64,000 bases of DNA, taken from Massilia sp. METH4 (GTDB lineage: Bacteria > Pseudomonadota > Gammaproteobacteria > Burkholderiales > Burkholderiaceae_D). Made by a program: the position numbers and the translations under genes. Where the stretch lies: the NCBI RefSeq assembly GCF_037094685.1, contig NZ_CP146614.1:3038001-3102000 (forward strand), written 5' to 3'. Each line of letters starts with the position of its first letter. The first letter of the stretch is position 1. Under the pieces are notes generated by a model that was not told the origin of the DNA, ran no database searches, and was given only the letters and a program-made list of their open reading frames with translations. Shown here piece by piece: positions 53,366 through 63,392 of the stretch.

Positions 53366-56257
53366 ATGGCCAATCCCACCGTTCTCGCACGGTCGCTGGC
53401 GCTAGCGTTTGGCGCCGTCGCCGCTCTGCCCGCGCTCTCCGCGCTGGCACAAGATACGGCTCCCACCGCTCCTGCCGCTCCCGCCGCTCCCGCCGCTTCC
53501 GACCAGCAGCCCATGCAGCGCGTCACCGTCACCGGCTCGCTGATCAGCCGCGCCGACAAGGAAACCCCCAGCCCGATCCAGATCCTGACCGCGGCCGACA
53601 TTGCCCGCTCGGGCCAGACATCGATCGCAGAAGTGCTCAGCAACTTGTCCGCCAACGGCCAGGGCGCGCTGGGCACGGGTTTCTCAGGCGCGTTCGCTTC
53701 CAGCGCTTCCGGCGTGTCGCTGCGTGGCCTATCCGTCGGGCTCACGCTGGTGCTGGTCGATGGCCACCGCATGGCCCCGTACCCGCTGTCGGACGACTCG
53801 CAGCGCCAGTTCGTCGACGTGTCGGCCATCCCGTTCGATGCCGTCGAGCGCATCGAGGTGCTGAAGGAGGGCGCGTCCGCCCTGTACGGTTCCGATGCCG
53901 TGGCCGGCGTCGTGAACATCATCCTGAAGAAGGAATTCAAGGGCTTCAACGCCAGTGCCGAAGTCGGCAACTCGCAGCACGGCGGCGGTAAGATGCAAAA
54001 GGTGACGGCCACCGGCGGCATCGGCGACATCGATACGGATGGCTGGAACGCCTACGTCAGCGCCGAGTACCGCCATGCCGACGCGATCAAGGTGCACCAG
54101 CGCGAGCAATACGGCTGGGCCAGCGGCGACTGGACGACGCGCGGCGGCCTGTCCGTGCGGCGCGGCATCCCGAACGAGAGCAACAGCTTCCTGACCGCCG
54201 CCAGCAGTCCCTTCCTGTACAACCCGGCCACCGGCGTCAACAACCCGGCCAGCTATCAGTTCCTCGACCCCACCTGCAACTTCCTGAAGTACCGGGCGGG
54301 CGGGTGCGCGGTGCGCGACGAGGTGGCAAATATCCAGCCCGATTCGGACAAGTTCAGCGTGCTGGCCGGCTTCACGAAGAAACTGGGCGAGGACTGGACG
54401 CTGGCGCTGAAGGCGTCGCTGTTCCGCCGCGAAAGCACCAACGGCCGGGGCCTCACGAACGGCGTCGCCTACACCACCACCAATGCGTTCGGCGGCAATA
54501 CGGCGCTCGTGCCTGGGCAGCCGCCGCGCATCGTGAACGGCGTGCCGAGCGTGCTGATCCCGGCGGGCGGCTTCAACCAGTTGGGCGCCCCGGCCCGCCT
54601 GTATGGCTTCATTCCCGGCCTGGGCTCGGCGGGCCAGGAGAACAATGAATCGACGGCGACGCGTCTCGCCGCCGACCTGAACGGCACCTGGGCCGGCTGG
54701 GACATTGGCGCGGCCGCCGGCTATTCGAAGGTGAAGACCGAATCGGTCTACAACAACTTCGTCAACCGCGTGGCGCTGTACGATGCGCTGCGCCGCGCCA
54801 GCAACCCGTTCAACCCGCTGGGCGGCAACTCCGCCGCGGACATGGCGGCCATCGCTCCCACGTTCGGCAACGAAGCCGAATCGGAGCTCACGTTCGTGGA
54901 GGCGCATGCGCAGCGCGAGCTGGCGCGCCTGCCGGGCGGCGGACCGCTCACGTTCGCCGCCGGGGTGTCGTGGTACAAGAAAGAGCTGAACGCGCCGCCG
55001 CCGGACTTGCTGGCCAACGGCATCGTCGGCAACGGCGCCGCCTACGTGTTCGGCGACGAGACCAACACGGCCGCCTTCGCCGAGCTGAACGCGCTGCCGC
55101 TGCCGAACCTGGAGCTGAGTGCCTCCGCGCGCTATGACCACTACGATACCTACGGCAATTCGTTCACGCCGGGAGCGAAGTTCAAGTGGAAGGCCCACCC
55201 GGCCGTAACGGTGCGCGGCACGTTCGCGCGCGGCTTCCGGGCACCGAACGCGGCGGAGGCGGGCATCTCGTCGTCCACGTTCTCGTTCAACGCGATCGAC
55301 GACCCGATCCTGTGCGCGGACGGCAACCGCGATACGGCCGGCAACGTGCCCTCGGCCTGCGCGTTCGTGCCTGCCTTCGTGCAGACGACGAACCCGGACC
55401 TGCAGCCGGAAAAATCGAAGTCGTTCACGCTGGGCCTGATCCTGGAACCGGTGCGCAACCTGAGCGCCACGCTGGATTACTACAGCATCCATGTGAAAAA
55501 CCAGATCAATACGGAATCCGGCCTGCCGGACTTCGAACCGAACTTCGTGCGCAACCCCGTGGCCCCGATCGACATCGCCGACGGCAATGGCGGCCTCGTC
55601 ACCGGCCTGCCGCCGGTCGGCACGATCGCCTATGCCCAGTCGTCGTATGTGAACTCCGGCGGGGTGAAGACCACCGGCGTGGAACTGGACCTGAGCTACC
55701 GGTGGAACGCGGGCGACATCGGCAACTTCCGCGCGCAGCTGAGCTTCAACCACATGATCAGCTACAGGCTCGAGCAGCTGGGCAACGAGTACGAGCTGGC
55801 CGGCACCCATGGTCCATCCGTCGTGTCCGGGAACACGGGCAATCCGAAGAACCGCGCCCAGCTCACCCTGGGCTACGAGAAGGGACCGCTGACCTTGACC
55901 GGCACGCTCAACTGGGTCGGTTCCTACAGCGGCCTGGACCCTTCACTGGGCTACAACGACTGCTCGGAGAGTGCCGAGGGGGTGGGCGGCCGCACCTACT
56001 TCGTCAACAACCCGAACGGCACGCCGCCGGAATACTGCAAGATCCGCTCGTTCATGTCGACCGACATCAACGCCGTCTACCGCGTGAACAAGAACCTGAC
56101 GATCAAGGCCTCGATCCTGAACGCCTTCGACCGCCAGCCGCCGATCGACGTGGCGACCTATGGGAATGCGACGGCGCAGACGGCGTATAACGCGACCTTG
56201 CACCAGGCGGGGGCGGTGGGGCGGTATTTCAGTATCGGGGCGAGTTATTCGTTCTGA
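53366..56257 (+). CDS. TonB-dependent outer-membrane receptor
   Basis: Outer-membrane receptor of 963 residues. Signal peptide about 1-27 (ending ALAQ), then an alanine/proline linker. Plug motifs: VTGSLISRADKETPSPI, LRGLSVGLTLVLVDG, EVLKEGASALYGSDAVAGVVNIIL. The long barrel ends RYFSIGASYSF. Two start codons (53363 and 53366) are possible; 53366 is six bases after AAGGA and is preferred. Substrate not readable. It follows a low-GC island and is convergent with rsmE across a family A repeat. Confidence 0.92.
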   Translation: MANPTVLARSLALAFGAVAALPALSALAQDTAPTAPAAPAAPAASDQQPMQRVTVTGSLISRADKETPSPIQILTAADIARSGQTSIAEVLSNLSANGQGALGTGFSGAFASSASGVSLRGLSVGLTLVLVDGHRMAPYPLSDDSQRQFVDVSAIPFDAVERIEVLKEGASALYGSDAVAGVVNIILKKEFKGFNASAEVGNSQHGGGKMQKVTATGGIGDIDTDGWNAYVSAEYRHADAIKVHQREQYGWASGDWTTRGGLSVRRGIPNESNSFLTAASSPFLYNPATGVNNPASYQFLDPTCNFLKYRAGGCAVRDEVANIQPDSDKFSVLAGFTKKLGEDWTLALKASLFRRESTNGRGLTNGVAYTTTNAFGGNTALVPGQPPRIVNGVPSVLIPAGGFNQLGAPARLYGFIPGLGSAGQENNESTATRLAADLNGTWAGWDIGAAAGYSKVKTESVYNNFVNRVALYDALRRASNPFNPLGGNSAADMAAIAPTFGNEAESELTFVEAHAQRELARLPGGGPLTFAAGVSWYKKELNAPPPDLLANGIVGNGAAYVFGDETNTAAFAELNALPLPNLELSASARYDHYDTYGNSFTPGAKFKWKAHPAVTVRGTFARGFRAPNAAEAGISSSTFSFNAIDDPILCADGNRDTAGNVPSACAFVPAFVQTTNPDLQPEKSKSFTLGLILEPVRNLSATLDYYSIHVKNQINTESGLPDFEPNFVRNPVAPIDIADGNGGLVTGLPPVGTIAYAQSSYVNSGGVKTTGVELDLSYRWNAGDIGNFRAQLSFNHMISYRLEQLGNEYELAGTHGPSVVSGNTGNPKNRAQLTLGYEKGPLTLTGTLNWVGSYSGLDPSLGYNDCSESAEGVGGRTYFVNNPNGTPPEYCKIRSFMSTDINAVYRVNKNLTIKASILNAFDRQPPIDVATYGNATAQTAYNATLHQAGAVGRYFSIGASYSF

Positions 56258-56299
56258 GGCAGGTAGAAATCTCAGTCTGGGGCGGAGAAAAACCCGTGG

Positions 56300-56332
56300 C
56301 TGACACCATCTCCCGTCGGGAAATGGTGTCAG
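56300..56332. repeat. Family A-related palindrome, copy A7
   Basis: 16-bp arms with one mismatch and a 1-base loop: CTGACACCAT, then CTCCCG. The GACACC core is related to the other copies, but the outer GGTGTCG end is altered, so it is a divergent member. It lies between convergent genes. Confidence 0.6.
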
Positions 56333-56362
56333 ACGCAGGTGTTCCGCGGCCAACGAGCCGGT

Positions 56363-57088
56363 CTACATGCCACCCCACACTCCGCCCAGCAGCGCCACGG
56401 CCGCCAGCGCGGCCGTCTCCGTCCGCAACACCCGCGGCCCCATCGACACCATCACGGCGCCGGCCCGCACGGCTGCATCCTCTTCCTCGTCGGTGAAACC
56501 GCCTTCCGGGCCGATCATCAGGGTCACGGCCTGCGGACCATTCTCCCGCGCCCATTGCGTGAGCGACGACGTCCCGCGCGGCGACAGCAGTAGCCGCGGT
56601 CCGGCGGCCGGCGTACCGATCCAGTCGCGGAACTCGGCCGGTTCCGCGACCGCGGTCAGCAGGTTGCGCCCGCTCTGCTCGGAAGCGGCCACGACGATGC
56701 CGCGCCAGTGCTCCAGCTTCTTCTGCGCCCGCTCGGCGGACAGCCGCACCACGCAGCGCCGCGCGGCCAGCGGCTGCACGCCGGCAACGCCCAGCTCCAC
56801 GGCCTTTTCGACGATCCAGTCCATCTTCGTGCCTTCCGGCAGGCCCTGCGCCAGCGTGATGGCATAGGGGAGTTCGACATCGCGCGCGTCGAACGCGCGC
56901 AGTTCGGCCGTCGCCCGTTTCTTGCCGACCTCGGTCAATACCGCGTCGTACTGCCCGCCGGTGCCGTTGAACACGGTCACGGCATCGCCCGGCACCAGGC
57001 GCACGACATGGATGTGGTGGGCCACCTCGGGCGGCAGTTCCACCAGCTGGCCCGGTGTTAGAGGTTCGTCAAGATAAAAACGTGGCAT
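56363..57088 (-). CDS. rsmE: 16S rRNA m3U1498 methyltransferase
   Basis: SPOUT-class methyltransferase of 241 residues that methylates U1498 of 16S rRNA. N-terminal PUA-like domain (MPRFYLDEPLTPGQLVELP, HHIHVVRLVPGDAVTVFNG), then the knot domain with VEKAVELGVAGVQPLAARRC, SEQSGRNLLTAV, MIGPEGGFTDEEEDAA and MGPRVLRTETAALAA. Length and motifs match the family. It is divergent from tkt, which lies 160 bp away. Confidence 0.96.
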   Translation of the reverse strand: MPRFYLDEPLTPGQLVELPPEVAHHIHVVRLVPGDAVTVFNGTGGQYDAVLTEVGKKRATAELRAFDARDVELPYAITLAQGLPEGTKMDWIVEKAVELGVAGVQPLAARRCVVRLSAERAQKKLEHWRGIVVAASEQSGRNLLTAVAEPAEFRDWIGTPAAGPRLLLSPRGTSSLTQWARENGPQAVTLMIGPEGGFTDEEEDAAVRAGAVMVSMGPRVLRTETAALAAVALLGGVWGGM

Positions 57089-57251
57089 GGCAATTGGGAT
57101 AGGTCAAAATGCACTGATTTTAAGCTGCGGCCCCGGCCTCTGGTAAAATAACGGGCTACGCAGCCAAGGCAGTTTCAGCATGGTCATCGTCGGTCATCAG
57201 CTTGGAACAGCCTGTAGCCCCCGGAATCCCCAACCTCCCGCACCAACTGAT

Positions 57252-59249
57252 ATGAACGCTAAGCTTCCCCACACCCAGATGGCCAACGCGATCCGCGCGC
57301 TGGCGATGGACGCCGTCCAGAAAGCCAATTCCGGCCACCCCGGCATGCCGATGGGCATGGCCGAGATCGCCGTCGCGCTGTGGAGCGGTCACCACCGCCA
57401 CAACCCGGCCAATCCGGACTGGGTCAACCGCGACCGCTTCCTGCTCTCCAACGGCCACGGCTCGATGCTGCACTACGCGCTGCTGCACCTGTCCGGCTAT
57501 GACGTGTCGATGGACGACATCCGCGGCTTCCGCCAGCTGCATTCGAAGACCCCGGGCCACCCGGAAGTCGATATCACGCCGGGCGTGGAAACCACCACGG
57601 GTCCGCTGGGCCAGGGCCTGGCCAACGCGGTCGGCATGGCGCTGGCCGAGTGGCTGCTGGCGAACGAATTCAACAAGCCTGGCCACGACGTGGTCGATCA
57701 CTACACCTACGCGTTCGTCGGCGACGGCTGCCTGATGGAAGGCATCTCGCACGAAGTGTGCTCGCTGGCCGGCACACTTGGTTTGCGTAAATTAATTGCG
57801 CTGTACGACGACAACGGCATCTCGATCGACGGCAAGGTGGAAGGCTGGTTCACCGACGACACGCCGAAGCGCTTCGAAGCCTACGGCTGGAACGTGATCC
57901 GCGACGTGGACGGCCATGACGTGACCGCCGTCGACGCCGCCATCGAGCAGGCGAAGAAGGCCGACAAGCCGACGCTGATCTGCTGCAAGACCGTGATCGG
58001 CAAGGGTTCGCCGAACCTGCAGGGTGGCGACAAGGTGCACGGCGCCGCGCTGGGCGACAAGGAAATCGCCGCCGTGCGCGAATACATCAGCTGGGGCCAC
58101 GAGCCGTTCGTGATCCCGGAAGAAGTGACCACCGCCTGGAACTTCAAGGACAAGGGCGCTTCCTTCGAAACCGAATGGAACACGAAGTTCGACGCCTACG
58201 CCGCCGCCTACCCGGCCGAAGCCGCCGAGCTGAAGCGCCGCATGAACGGCGACCTGCCGGCCAACTTCGACGAAACGCTGCAAGCCGCGATCCGCGCCTG
58301 CGTCGAGAAGAAGGAAACCATCGCCACCCGCAAGGCATCGCAGAACGCGATCCAGGCCCTGTCGGCGGTGCTGCCGGAATTCCTGGGCGGTTCGGCCGAC
58401 CTGACCAGCTCGAACCTGACGAACTGGAAGGAATCGACCAACATCCGTTCCGGCAAGCCGGGCAACCACGTCAACTACGGCGTGCGCGAGTTCGGCATGA
58501 GTGCCATCATGAACGGCGTGGCCCTGCACGGCGGCTACATCCCGTTCGGCGCCACGTTCCTCACGTTCTCCGACTACAGCCGCAATGCGCTGCGCATGGC
58601 CGCGCTGATGAAGCAGCGCTCGATCTTCGTGTTCACGCACGACTCGATCGGCCTGGGCGAAGACGGCCCGACCCACCAGTCGGTGGAACACGTGTCCTCG
58701 CTGCGCCTGATCCCGAACCTGGACAACTGGCGCCCGGCCGACACCGTCGAATCGATGGTCGCCTGGGGTGAAGCCGTCAAGCGCAAGAACGGCCCGACCA
58801 CGCTGATCTTCTCGCGCCAGAACCTGCCGTTCCACGAGCGTTCGGAACAGGCCATCGCCGACATCGCCAAGGGTGGCTACATCCTGTCCGACGAAGCCGG
58901 TGCGAAAGTGGTGCTGATCGCCACCGGTTCCGAAGTCGAGCTGGCCGTGGGCGCCGCCGCCGCGCTGAAGAGCGAAGGCATCCCGGCCCGCGTGGTGTCG
59001 ATGCCGTCCACCGACGTGTTCGACCGCCAGGATGCCGCCTACAAGGCGAGCGTGCTGGGTAAAGGTATTCCGCGCGTGGCCGTGGAAGCCGGCGTGACCG
59101 ATTTCTGGTACAAGTACGTGGGCCTGGAAGGCGCCGTGGTCGGTATCGATACCTTCGGCGAATCCGCTCCGGCCAGCGTGCTGTTCAAGCACTTCGGCTT
59201 CACGGTGGAAAACGTGGTTGCAAAAGCCAAGTCTGTCATCGCTGCATAA
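57252..59249 (+). CDS. tkt: Transketolase
   Basis: Thiamine-diphosphate enzyme of 665 residues of the pentose phosphate pathway, moving two-carbon units between sugar phosphates. Motifs: [18 protein letters not shown], the TPP site [18 protein letters not shown], and the [17 protein letters not shown] transketolase loop. The start at 57252 gives the typical [20 protein letters not shown]; an earlier in-frame codon at 57180 would add 24 residues and lacks support. A TGGTAAAAT extended -10 is at about 57141-57149. gap follows 78 bp downstream, a usual pair in these bacteria. Confidence 0.97.
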   Translation: MNAKLPHTQMANAIRALAMDAVQKANSGHPGMPMGMAEIAVALWSGHHRHNPANPDWVNRDRFLLSNGHGSMLHYALLHLSGYDVSMDDIRGFRQLHSKTPGHPEVDITPGVETTTGPLGQGLANAVGMALAEWLLANEFNKPGHDVVDHYTYAFVGDGCLMEGISHEVCSLAGTLGLRKLIALYDDNGISIDGKVEGWFTDDTPKRFEAYGWNVIRDVDGHDVTAVDAAIEQAKKADKPTLICCKTVIGKGSPNLQGGDKVHGAALGDKEIAAVREYISWGHEPFVIPEEVTTAWNFKDKGASFETEWNTKFDAYAAAYPAEAAELKRRMNGDLPANFDETLQAAIRACVEKKETIATRKASQNAIQALSAVLPEFLGGSADLTSSNLTNWKESTNIRSGKPGNHVNYGVREFGMSAIMNGVALHGGYIPFGATFLTFSDYSRNALRMAALMKQRSIFVFTHDSIGLGEDGPTHQSVEHVSSLRLIPNLDNWRPADTVESMVAWGEAVKRKNGPTTLIFSRQNLPFHERSEQAIADIAKGGYILSDEAGAKVVLIATGSEVELAVGAAAALKSEGIPARVVSMPSTDVFDRQDAAYKASVLGKGIPRVAVEAGVTDFWYKYVGLEGAVVGIDTFGESAPASVLFKHFGFTVENVVAKAKSVIAA

Positions 59250-59260
59250 AGAACTTCAAG

Positions 59261-59285
59261 ACACCCCGCGTACATCGCGGGGTGT
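59261..59285 (+). terminator. Hairpin after tkt
   Basis: Perfect arms ACACCCCGCG / CGCGGGGTGT with a 5-base loop, 11 bases after the tkt stop. Only TTGC follows, so termination may be partial and tkt-gap read-through is possible. Confidence 0.6.
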
Positions 59286-59327
59286 TGCATAATAAGAACC
59301 ATTTTTCTTTAATCAGGAGTACATGTA

Positions 59328-60338
59328 ATGACGATCAAGGTAGCTATCAACGGTTATGGCCGTATCGGCCGCAACGTCCTGCGCGCTTTCTACGAAGGCG
59401 GCAAGAAGCAGGACATCCAGATCGTTGCGATCAACGACCTGGGCAACGCGCAATCGAACGCGCACCTGACCCGCTACGACACGGCGCATGGCAAGTTCAA
59501 CGGCACGGTGGAAGTCGACGGCGATTTCATGATCGTCAACGGCGACAAGATCCGCGTGTTCGCGCAGCGCAACCCGGCTGAAATCCCATGGGGCGAGCTG
59601 GGCGTGGACGTGGTGCTGGAGTGCACCGGCTTCTTCACGACCAAGGAAAAGGCTTCGGCCCACCTGAAGGGCGGCGCCAAGAAAGTCATCATCTCCGCAC
59701 CGGGCGGCAAGGATGTGGACGCGACGATCGTCTACGGCGTGAACGAAGGCGTGCTGAAGGCGTCGGATACCGTGATCTCGAACGCTTCCTGCACGACCAA
59801 CTGCCTGGCCCCGCTGGTCAAGCCGCTGAACGACGCCATCGGCCTGGAAAACGGCCTGATGACCACCGTGCACGCCTACACCAACGACCAGGTGCTGACC
59901 GACGTGATGCACGAAGACCTGCGCCGCGCCCGTTCGGCCACGCAGTCGATGATCCCGACCAAGACCGGCGCTGCCGCCGCTGTCGGCCTGGTGCTGCCGG
60001 AACTGAACGGCAAGCTGGATGGCTACGCGATCCGCGTGCCGACCATCAACGTGTCGATCGTCGACCTGTCGTTCATCGCCAAGCGCGACACGACCGTGGA
60101 TGAAATCAACCAGATCATGAAGCAGGCTTCGGAAGGCGCCCTGAAAGGCATCCTGACGTACAACACCGACCCGCTGGTCTCGGTGGACTTCAACCACAAC
60201 CCGGCCTCGTCGAACTTCGACGCCACGCTGACGAAAGTCTCCGGCCGCCTGGTGAAGGTCTCGTCCTGGTACGACAACGAGTGGGGCTTCTCGAACCGCA
60301 TGCTGGACACCACCGTCGCGCTGTTCAACGCCAAGTAA
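59328..60338 (+). CDS. gap: Glyceraldehyde-3-phosphate dehydrogenase, type I
   Basis: Glycolytic/gluconeogenic NAD-dependent enzyme of 336 residues. Rossmann motif [14 protein letters not shown] and the catalytic segment [13 protein letters not shown] with C155. The [13 protein letters not shown] and [13 protein letters not shown] segments complete the catalytic site. Start follows CAGGAG. Downstream of tkt on the same strand. Confidence 0.98.
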   Translation: MTIKVAINGYGRIGRNVLRAFYEGGKKQDIQIVAINDLGNAQSNAHLTRYDTAHGKFNGTVEVDGDFMIVNGDKIRVFAQRNPAEIPWGELGVDVVLECTGFFTTKEKASAHLKGGAKKVIISAPGGKDVDATIVYGVNEGVLKASDTVISNASCTTNCLAPLVKPLNDAIGLENGLMTTVHAYTNDQVLTDVMHEDLRRARSATQSMIPTKTGAAAAVGLVLPELNGKLDGYAIRVPTINVSIVDLSFIAKRDTTVDEINQIMKQASEGALKGILTYNTDPLVSVDFNHNPASSNFDATLTKVSGRLVKVSSWYDNEWGFSNRMLDTTVALFNAK

Positions 60339-60360
60339 TCCGCTCCCGCAGCAAAGCAAA

Positions 60361-60384
60361 AAGGCGCCTTCCGGCGCCTTTTTT
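60361..60384 (+). terminator. Intrinsic terminator after gap
   Basis: Perfect hairpin AAGGCGCC / GGCGCCTT with a TTCC loop and a run of T. It starts 22 bases past the gap stop codon. Confidence 0.95.
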
Positions 60385-60393
60385 ACGTCTCGC

Positions 60394-60506
60394 TTCTACA
60401 ACGGGGACTGTCCCCGAATTTTTACAACAGTGGAAGTCACATCCTAACAACAGGGACAGCCGGGGCGCCGGACCGCCCCGATTTTTTACAACAGGGACTG
60501 TCCCGC
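60394..60506. repeat. Degenerate direct-repeat cluster with GGGACTGTCCC palindromes
   Basis: About four copies of a TACAACAGGGACTGTCCC-like unit: 60396 (CTACAACGGGGACTGTCCCC), 60421 (truncated TTTACAACAG), 60445 (variant) and 60486 (TTACAACAGGGACTGTCCC). GGGG-ACTGT-CCCC resembles the cores of the family C elements. It lies between convergent gap and a TonB receptor gene. Confidence 0.7.
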
Positions 60507-60513
60507 TGCTGGC

Positions 60514-63216
60514 TTAGAAGCTGTACGAAGCCCGCACGTAGTAGGTGCGGCCGATCGCCGAAGCGAAGCGCGGATCGTAGCCGGCCTGGAAGGTGTCTTC
60601 CTGGTAGGACAGCGGCGGTTCGCGGTCGAACAGGTTGCGTACGCCGAAGGTGATGGCGTAGCCCTTCGGCTGCGTCCACGACAGGTAGCCGTCGAACGTC
60701 GTGTACGACGGCACACGGTGGTTTTCGTCGTAGCCGTTGTCCGCATCCAGGTAGCCGGACTTGTAGTTCGCCGTCAGCCCCGCGCCGAACTGGCGCAGGT
60801 TCCAGCGCACGTTGGCGGTGTTCTGCCAGCGGAACACGGGGCCGATGCCGCGGTAGGCGCCCAGGCGGTCGATCCATTCGCCGCCCTGCGACGTCTGGTA
60901 CTTGAAGCCGTGCACCCAGGTGCTGTTCAGCGCGAAGTTGTAGGTGCCGAACGCATCGGTGCGCAGGCGGTACTGGGCTGCCAGGTCCACGCCATGGGTC
61001 TTGATGTTGCCCAGGTTTTGCGTGCGCAGGTCGACGTAGCCGCAGTTGGTCGGCGTTACGCACTGCGAACCGTCGATCGACAGGTTGCCGGCCGGGTTGC
61101 GGTGATACAGCGCCGCGTACTTCACGCCGTCGGCGAACACGTCGTCCTCGGACAGGCTGTCGATCTGGTGTTCAAGCTTGATCGCCCACAGGTCGGCTGA
61201 CAGCGTCAGGTTCTTCACGCCTTCGAACACGATGCCCAGCGTGGCGTTCTTCGACTCTTCCGGATCCAGGTTCTGGTTACCGCCTTGCAGCTTCTGGAAC
61301 TGCACGCGGCAGTTCGTGGCCGAACCCTTGCCCGGGATCGGCGTGCCGTTCGGGCAGTTCACCGGATCGTTCTGGGTCGAGGTATTCGTGTACGTCTGCG
61401 AAGCATTGATCTCGTACAGCGACGGCGCGCGGAAGCCCGTCGAGTAAGAGCCGCGCACCAGCACTTCCGGTGCCGGCTGCCAGCGGAAGCTGAACTTCGG
61501 ATTGGTGCTGTTGCCGAAGTCGCTGTACTTGTCGTAGCGCACGGCGGCAGTTACGTCCAGCGTCTTCACGATCGGCACGTTCAGCTCGGCGTACGCGGCG
61601 TACACATTGCGCGAGCCTGCGTTGTAGGCGGTCGGGTCGATGCCGGTGCTGGCCACCACTTTCTCCGCGTACGGCGTATTGGACGCCATCACGAAGCTTT
61701 CGCGGCTCGCCACGCCGCCGATGGCGAGCGCGGCGGAGCGGCCGGCGCCGAACCAGTCGGCCAGTTCGCGGCTGGCGTTCACGTCGAAGGTCTTGGTGGT
61801 GCCCTTGGCGTTCTGGATATTGCCGTTCAGGGCAGCGGACTGGATCAGCTCGAGCCCGGCCGCGGTCTGCTCGCCGAACGGGTTGATCACACCGTCGAGC
61901 ACGCCCTGGGTGATGATGTCGCCATTGCTGTAGCCGTTCAGGTTCACCTTCACCTTGTTCTCGTTGTACGAGAGGGCGGTCTGGTAATCCCAGCCGGCGA
62001 TATTGCCGGACAGCGAAGCGACGAAGCGCTGCTGGCGGTTGATGTTCTCGTCGGCGCGCTGGCCACCCGGCAGGTTACGCCACATCACGTTGATGTAGCC
62101 AGGCTGGGCGCCTTCCGGCAGGCCTTCGCCCACGAAGGTCGGGTCCAGCGGAATGTTCGGCGTGATCGCGCCCGGATTGCCCGGGTAGTAGGGGTTCAAC
62201 GCGCCGTTGGCCAGCGTGCGGTTCATGATCAGGCCGCCATACGGCACCGGCGCGATGGCGCTTTCCACCTTGCTGCGGCTGATCAGGTATTCCAGGCCCA
62301 GTTCATGGTTGTTCGGCAGCTTCAGCGTGCCCTTGAACAGGCCCGTGGCGCGCTCGGAGCGGGGGACGTAGTCGACGAAGCTGGAGGTCGTCATCTTGCA
62401 GCTGGTACCGTCGGACACCAGGTTCGGCGCGCTCGTGCAGTTCGGCGCGGCCGGGTTGCCTGAATCGCCGTCCTGGTAGTAGTTGGCGGGGCTGGTGCTG
62501 CCCGACAGGCCGCCGGCGTAACGCTTGTTGAAGTCGCGATCCAGGCCGCCGATGGCGCGCTGCTTCTGGAAGTCGCCCATGGCGAAGAAGTTCCAGCCAT
62601 CCGCGTCCAGGTCGCCGAAGCCCAGGCCGATATTGCTGTTCACGCTCTGGCCGCCCGGGTGTTGCGGCGAGTCGCCGCCCACCGTCACCACGCCGCCCGT
62701 GAAGTCCTTCTTGGTGATGAAGTTGATCACGCCACCCACGGCGTCCGAGCCGTACAGCGACGAGGCGCCGTCGCGCAGCACTTCCACGCGCTCGATCGCC
62801 GCGAACGGGATCATGTTCAGGTCGGGAGCCGAGCTGTCGAAGGCATTGTTGGCGAGACGGCGGCCGTTCAGCAACACCAGCGTCTTGTTCTCGCCAATAC
62901 CGCGCATGTCCGCGAACGAAGCGCCGCCGGTGCCCAGGCCCACGACCTGGCTGGTGCCCTGCGTGGCCTGCATGGCCGAGACGGTCGACAGCACCTGCTC
63001 GACGGTGGTGATGCCTTCCGCCCTCAGCTGGTCCATCTTGACGACGGTGATGGGCACGGCGGTTTCCGCGTCGATGCGCTTGATCGCCGAGCCGGTAATT
63101 TGCACGCGCTGGATCGGTTGATCCGCTTGCTGAGCCGCGGCCGGGATCGCCAGCGCACCGGCCAGGCCCGCGGCGCAGATCAGTCGCACCGAGCGGGACA
63201 GGGTGGTTTCTTTCAT
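60514..63216 (-). CDS. TonB-dependent outer-membrane receptor
   Basis: Outer-membrane receptor of 900 residues. Signal peptide about 1-28 (ending AAAQ). Plug motifs: VQITGSAIKRIDAETAVPITVV, MRGIGENKTLVLLNGRR and EVLRDGASSLYGSDAVGGVINF. The barrel ends RTYYVRASYSF. The start at 63216 follows GGAG; an in-frame codon at 63282 lacks a site. Substrate unknown. It lies between convergent gap and the glnE-type gene on the same strand, separated from glnE by 176 bp. Confidence 0.92.
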   Translation of the reverse strand: MKETTLSRSVRLICAAGLAGALAIPAAAQQADQPIQRVQITGSAIKRIDAETAVPITVVKMDQLRAEGITTVEQVLSTVSAMQATQGTSQVVGLGTGGASFADMRGIGENKTLVLLNGRRLANNAFDSSAPDLNMIPFAAIERVEVLRDGASSLYGSDAVGGVINFITKKDFTGGVVTVGGDSPQHPGGQSVNSNIGLGFGDLDADGWNFFAMGDFQKQRAIGGLDRDFNKRYAGGLSGSTSPANYYQDGDSGNPAAPNCTSAPNLVSDGTSCKMTTSSFVDYVPRSERATGLFKGTLKLPNNHELGLEYLISRSKVESAIAPVPYGGLIMNRTLANGALNPYYPGNPGAITPNIPLDPTFVGEGLPEGAQPGYINVMWRNLPGGQRADENINRQQRFVASLSGNIAGWDYQTALSYNENKVKVNLNGYSNGDIITQGVLDGVINPFGEQTAAGLELIQSAALNGNIQNAKGTTKTFDVNASRELADWFGAGRSAALAIGGVASRESFVMASNTPYAEKVVASTGIDPTAYNAGSRNVYAAYAELNVPIVKTLDVTAAVRYDKYSDFGNSTNPKFSFRWQPAPEVLVRGSYSTGFRAPSLYEINASQTYTNTSTQNDPVNCPNGTPIPGKGSATNCRVQFQKLQGGNQNLDPEESKNATLGIVFEGVKNLTLSADLWAIKLEHQIDSLSEDDVFADGVKYAALYHRNPAGNLSIDGSQCVTPTNCGYVDLRTQNLGNIKTHGVDLAAQYRLRTDAFGTYNFALNSTWVHGFKYQTSQGGEWIDRLGAYRGIGPVFRWQNTANVRWNLRQFGAGLTANYKSGYLDADNGYDENHRVPSYTTFDGYLSWTQPKGYAITFGVRNLFDREPPLSYQEDTFQAGYDPRFASAIGRTYYVRASYSF

Positions 63217-63392
63217 CAGGTTTTCTCCAGAGTTGTCACAAACCGCCCTGCGCTCTGCACAGGACGATATTCCATATGACAACGCCGAATTAACCTACGT
63301 CAACAGTATTTTAAAGTTAATTGTTACTTTCATGTTACATACAACATTTTCATAATATTCTGTTATTGAATATTTGTAAATGTAGGCGCGCA

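Noticed and set aside
53729..55810. Minus-strand open frame of 693 codons
   Set aside because: It is antisense to the TonB receptor at 53366; shadow of GC-rich codons.
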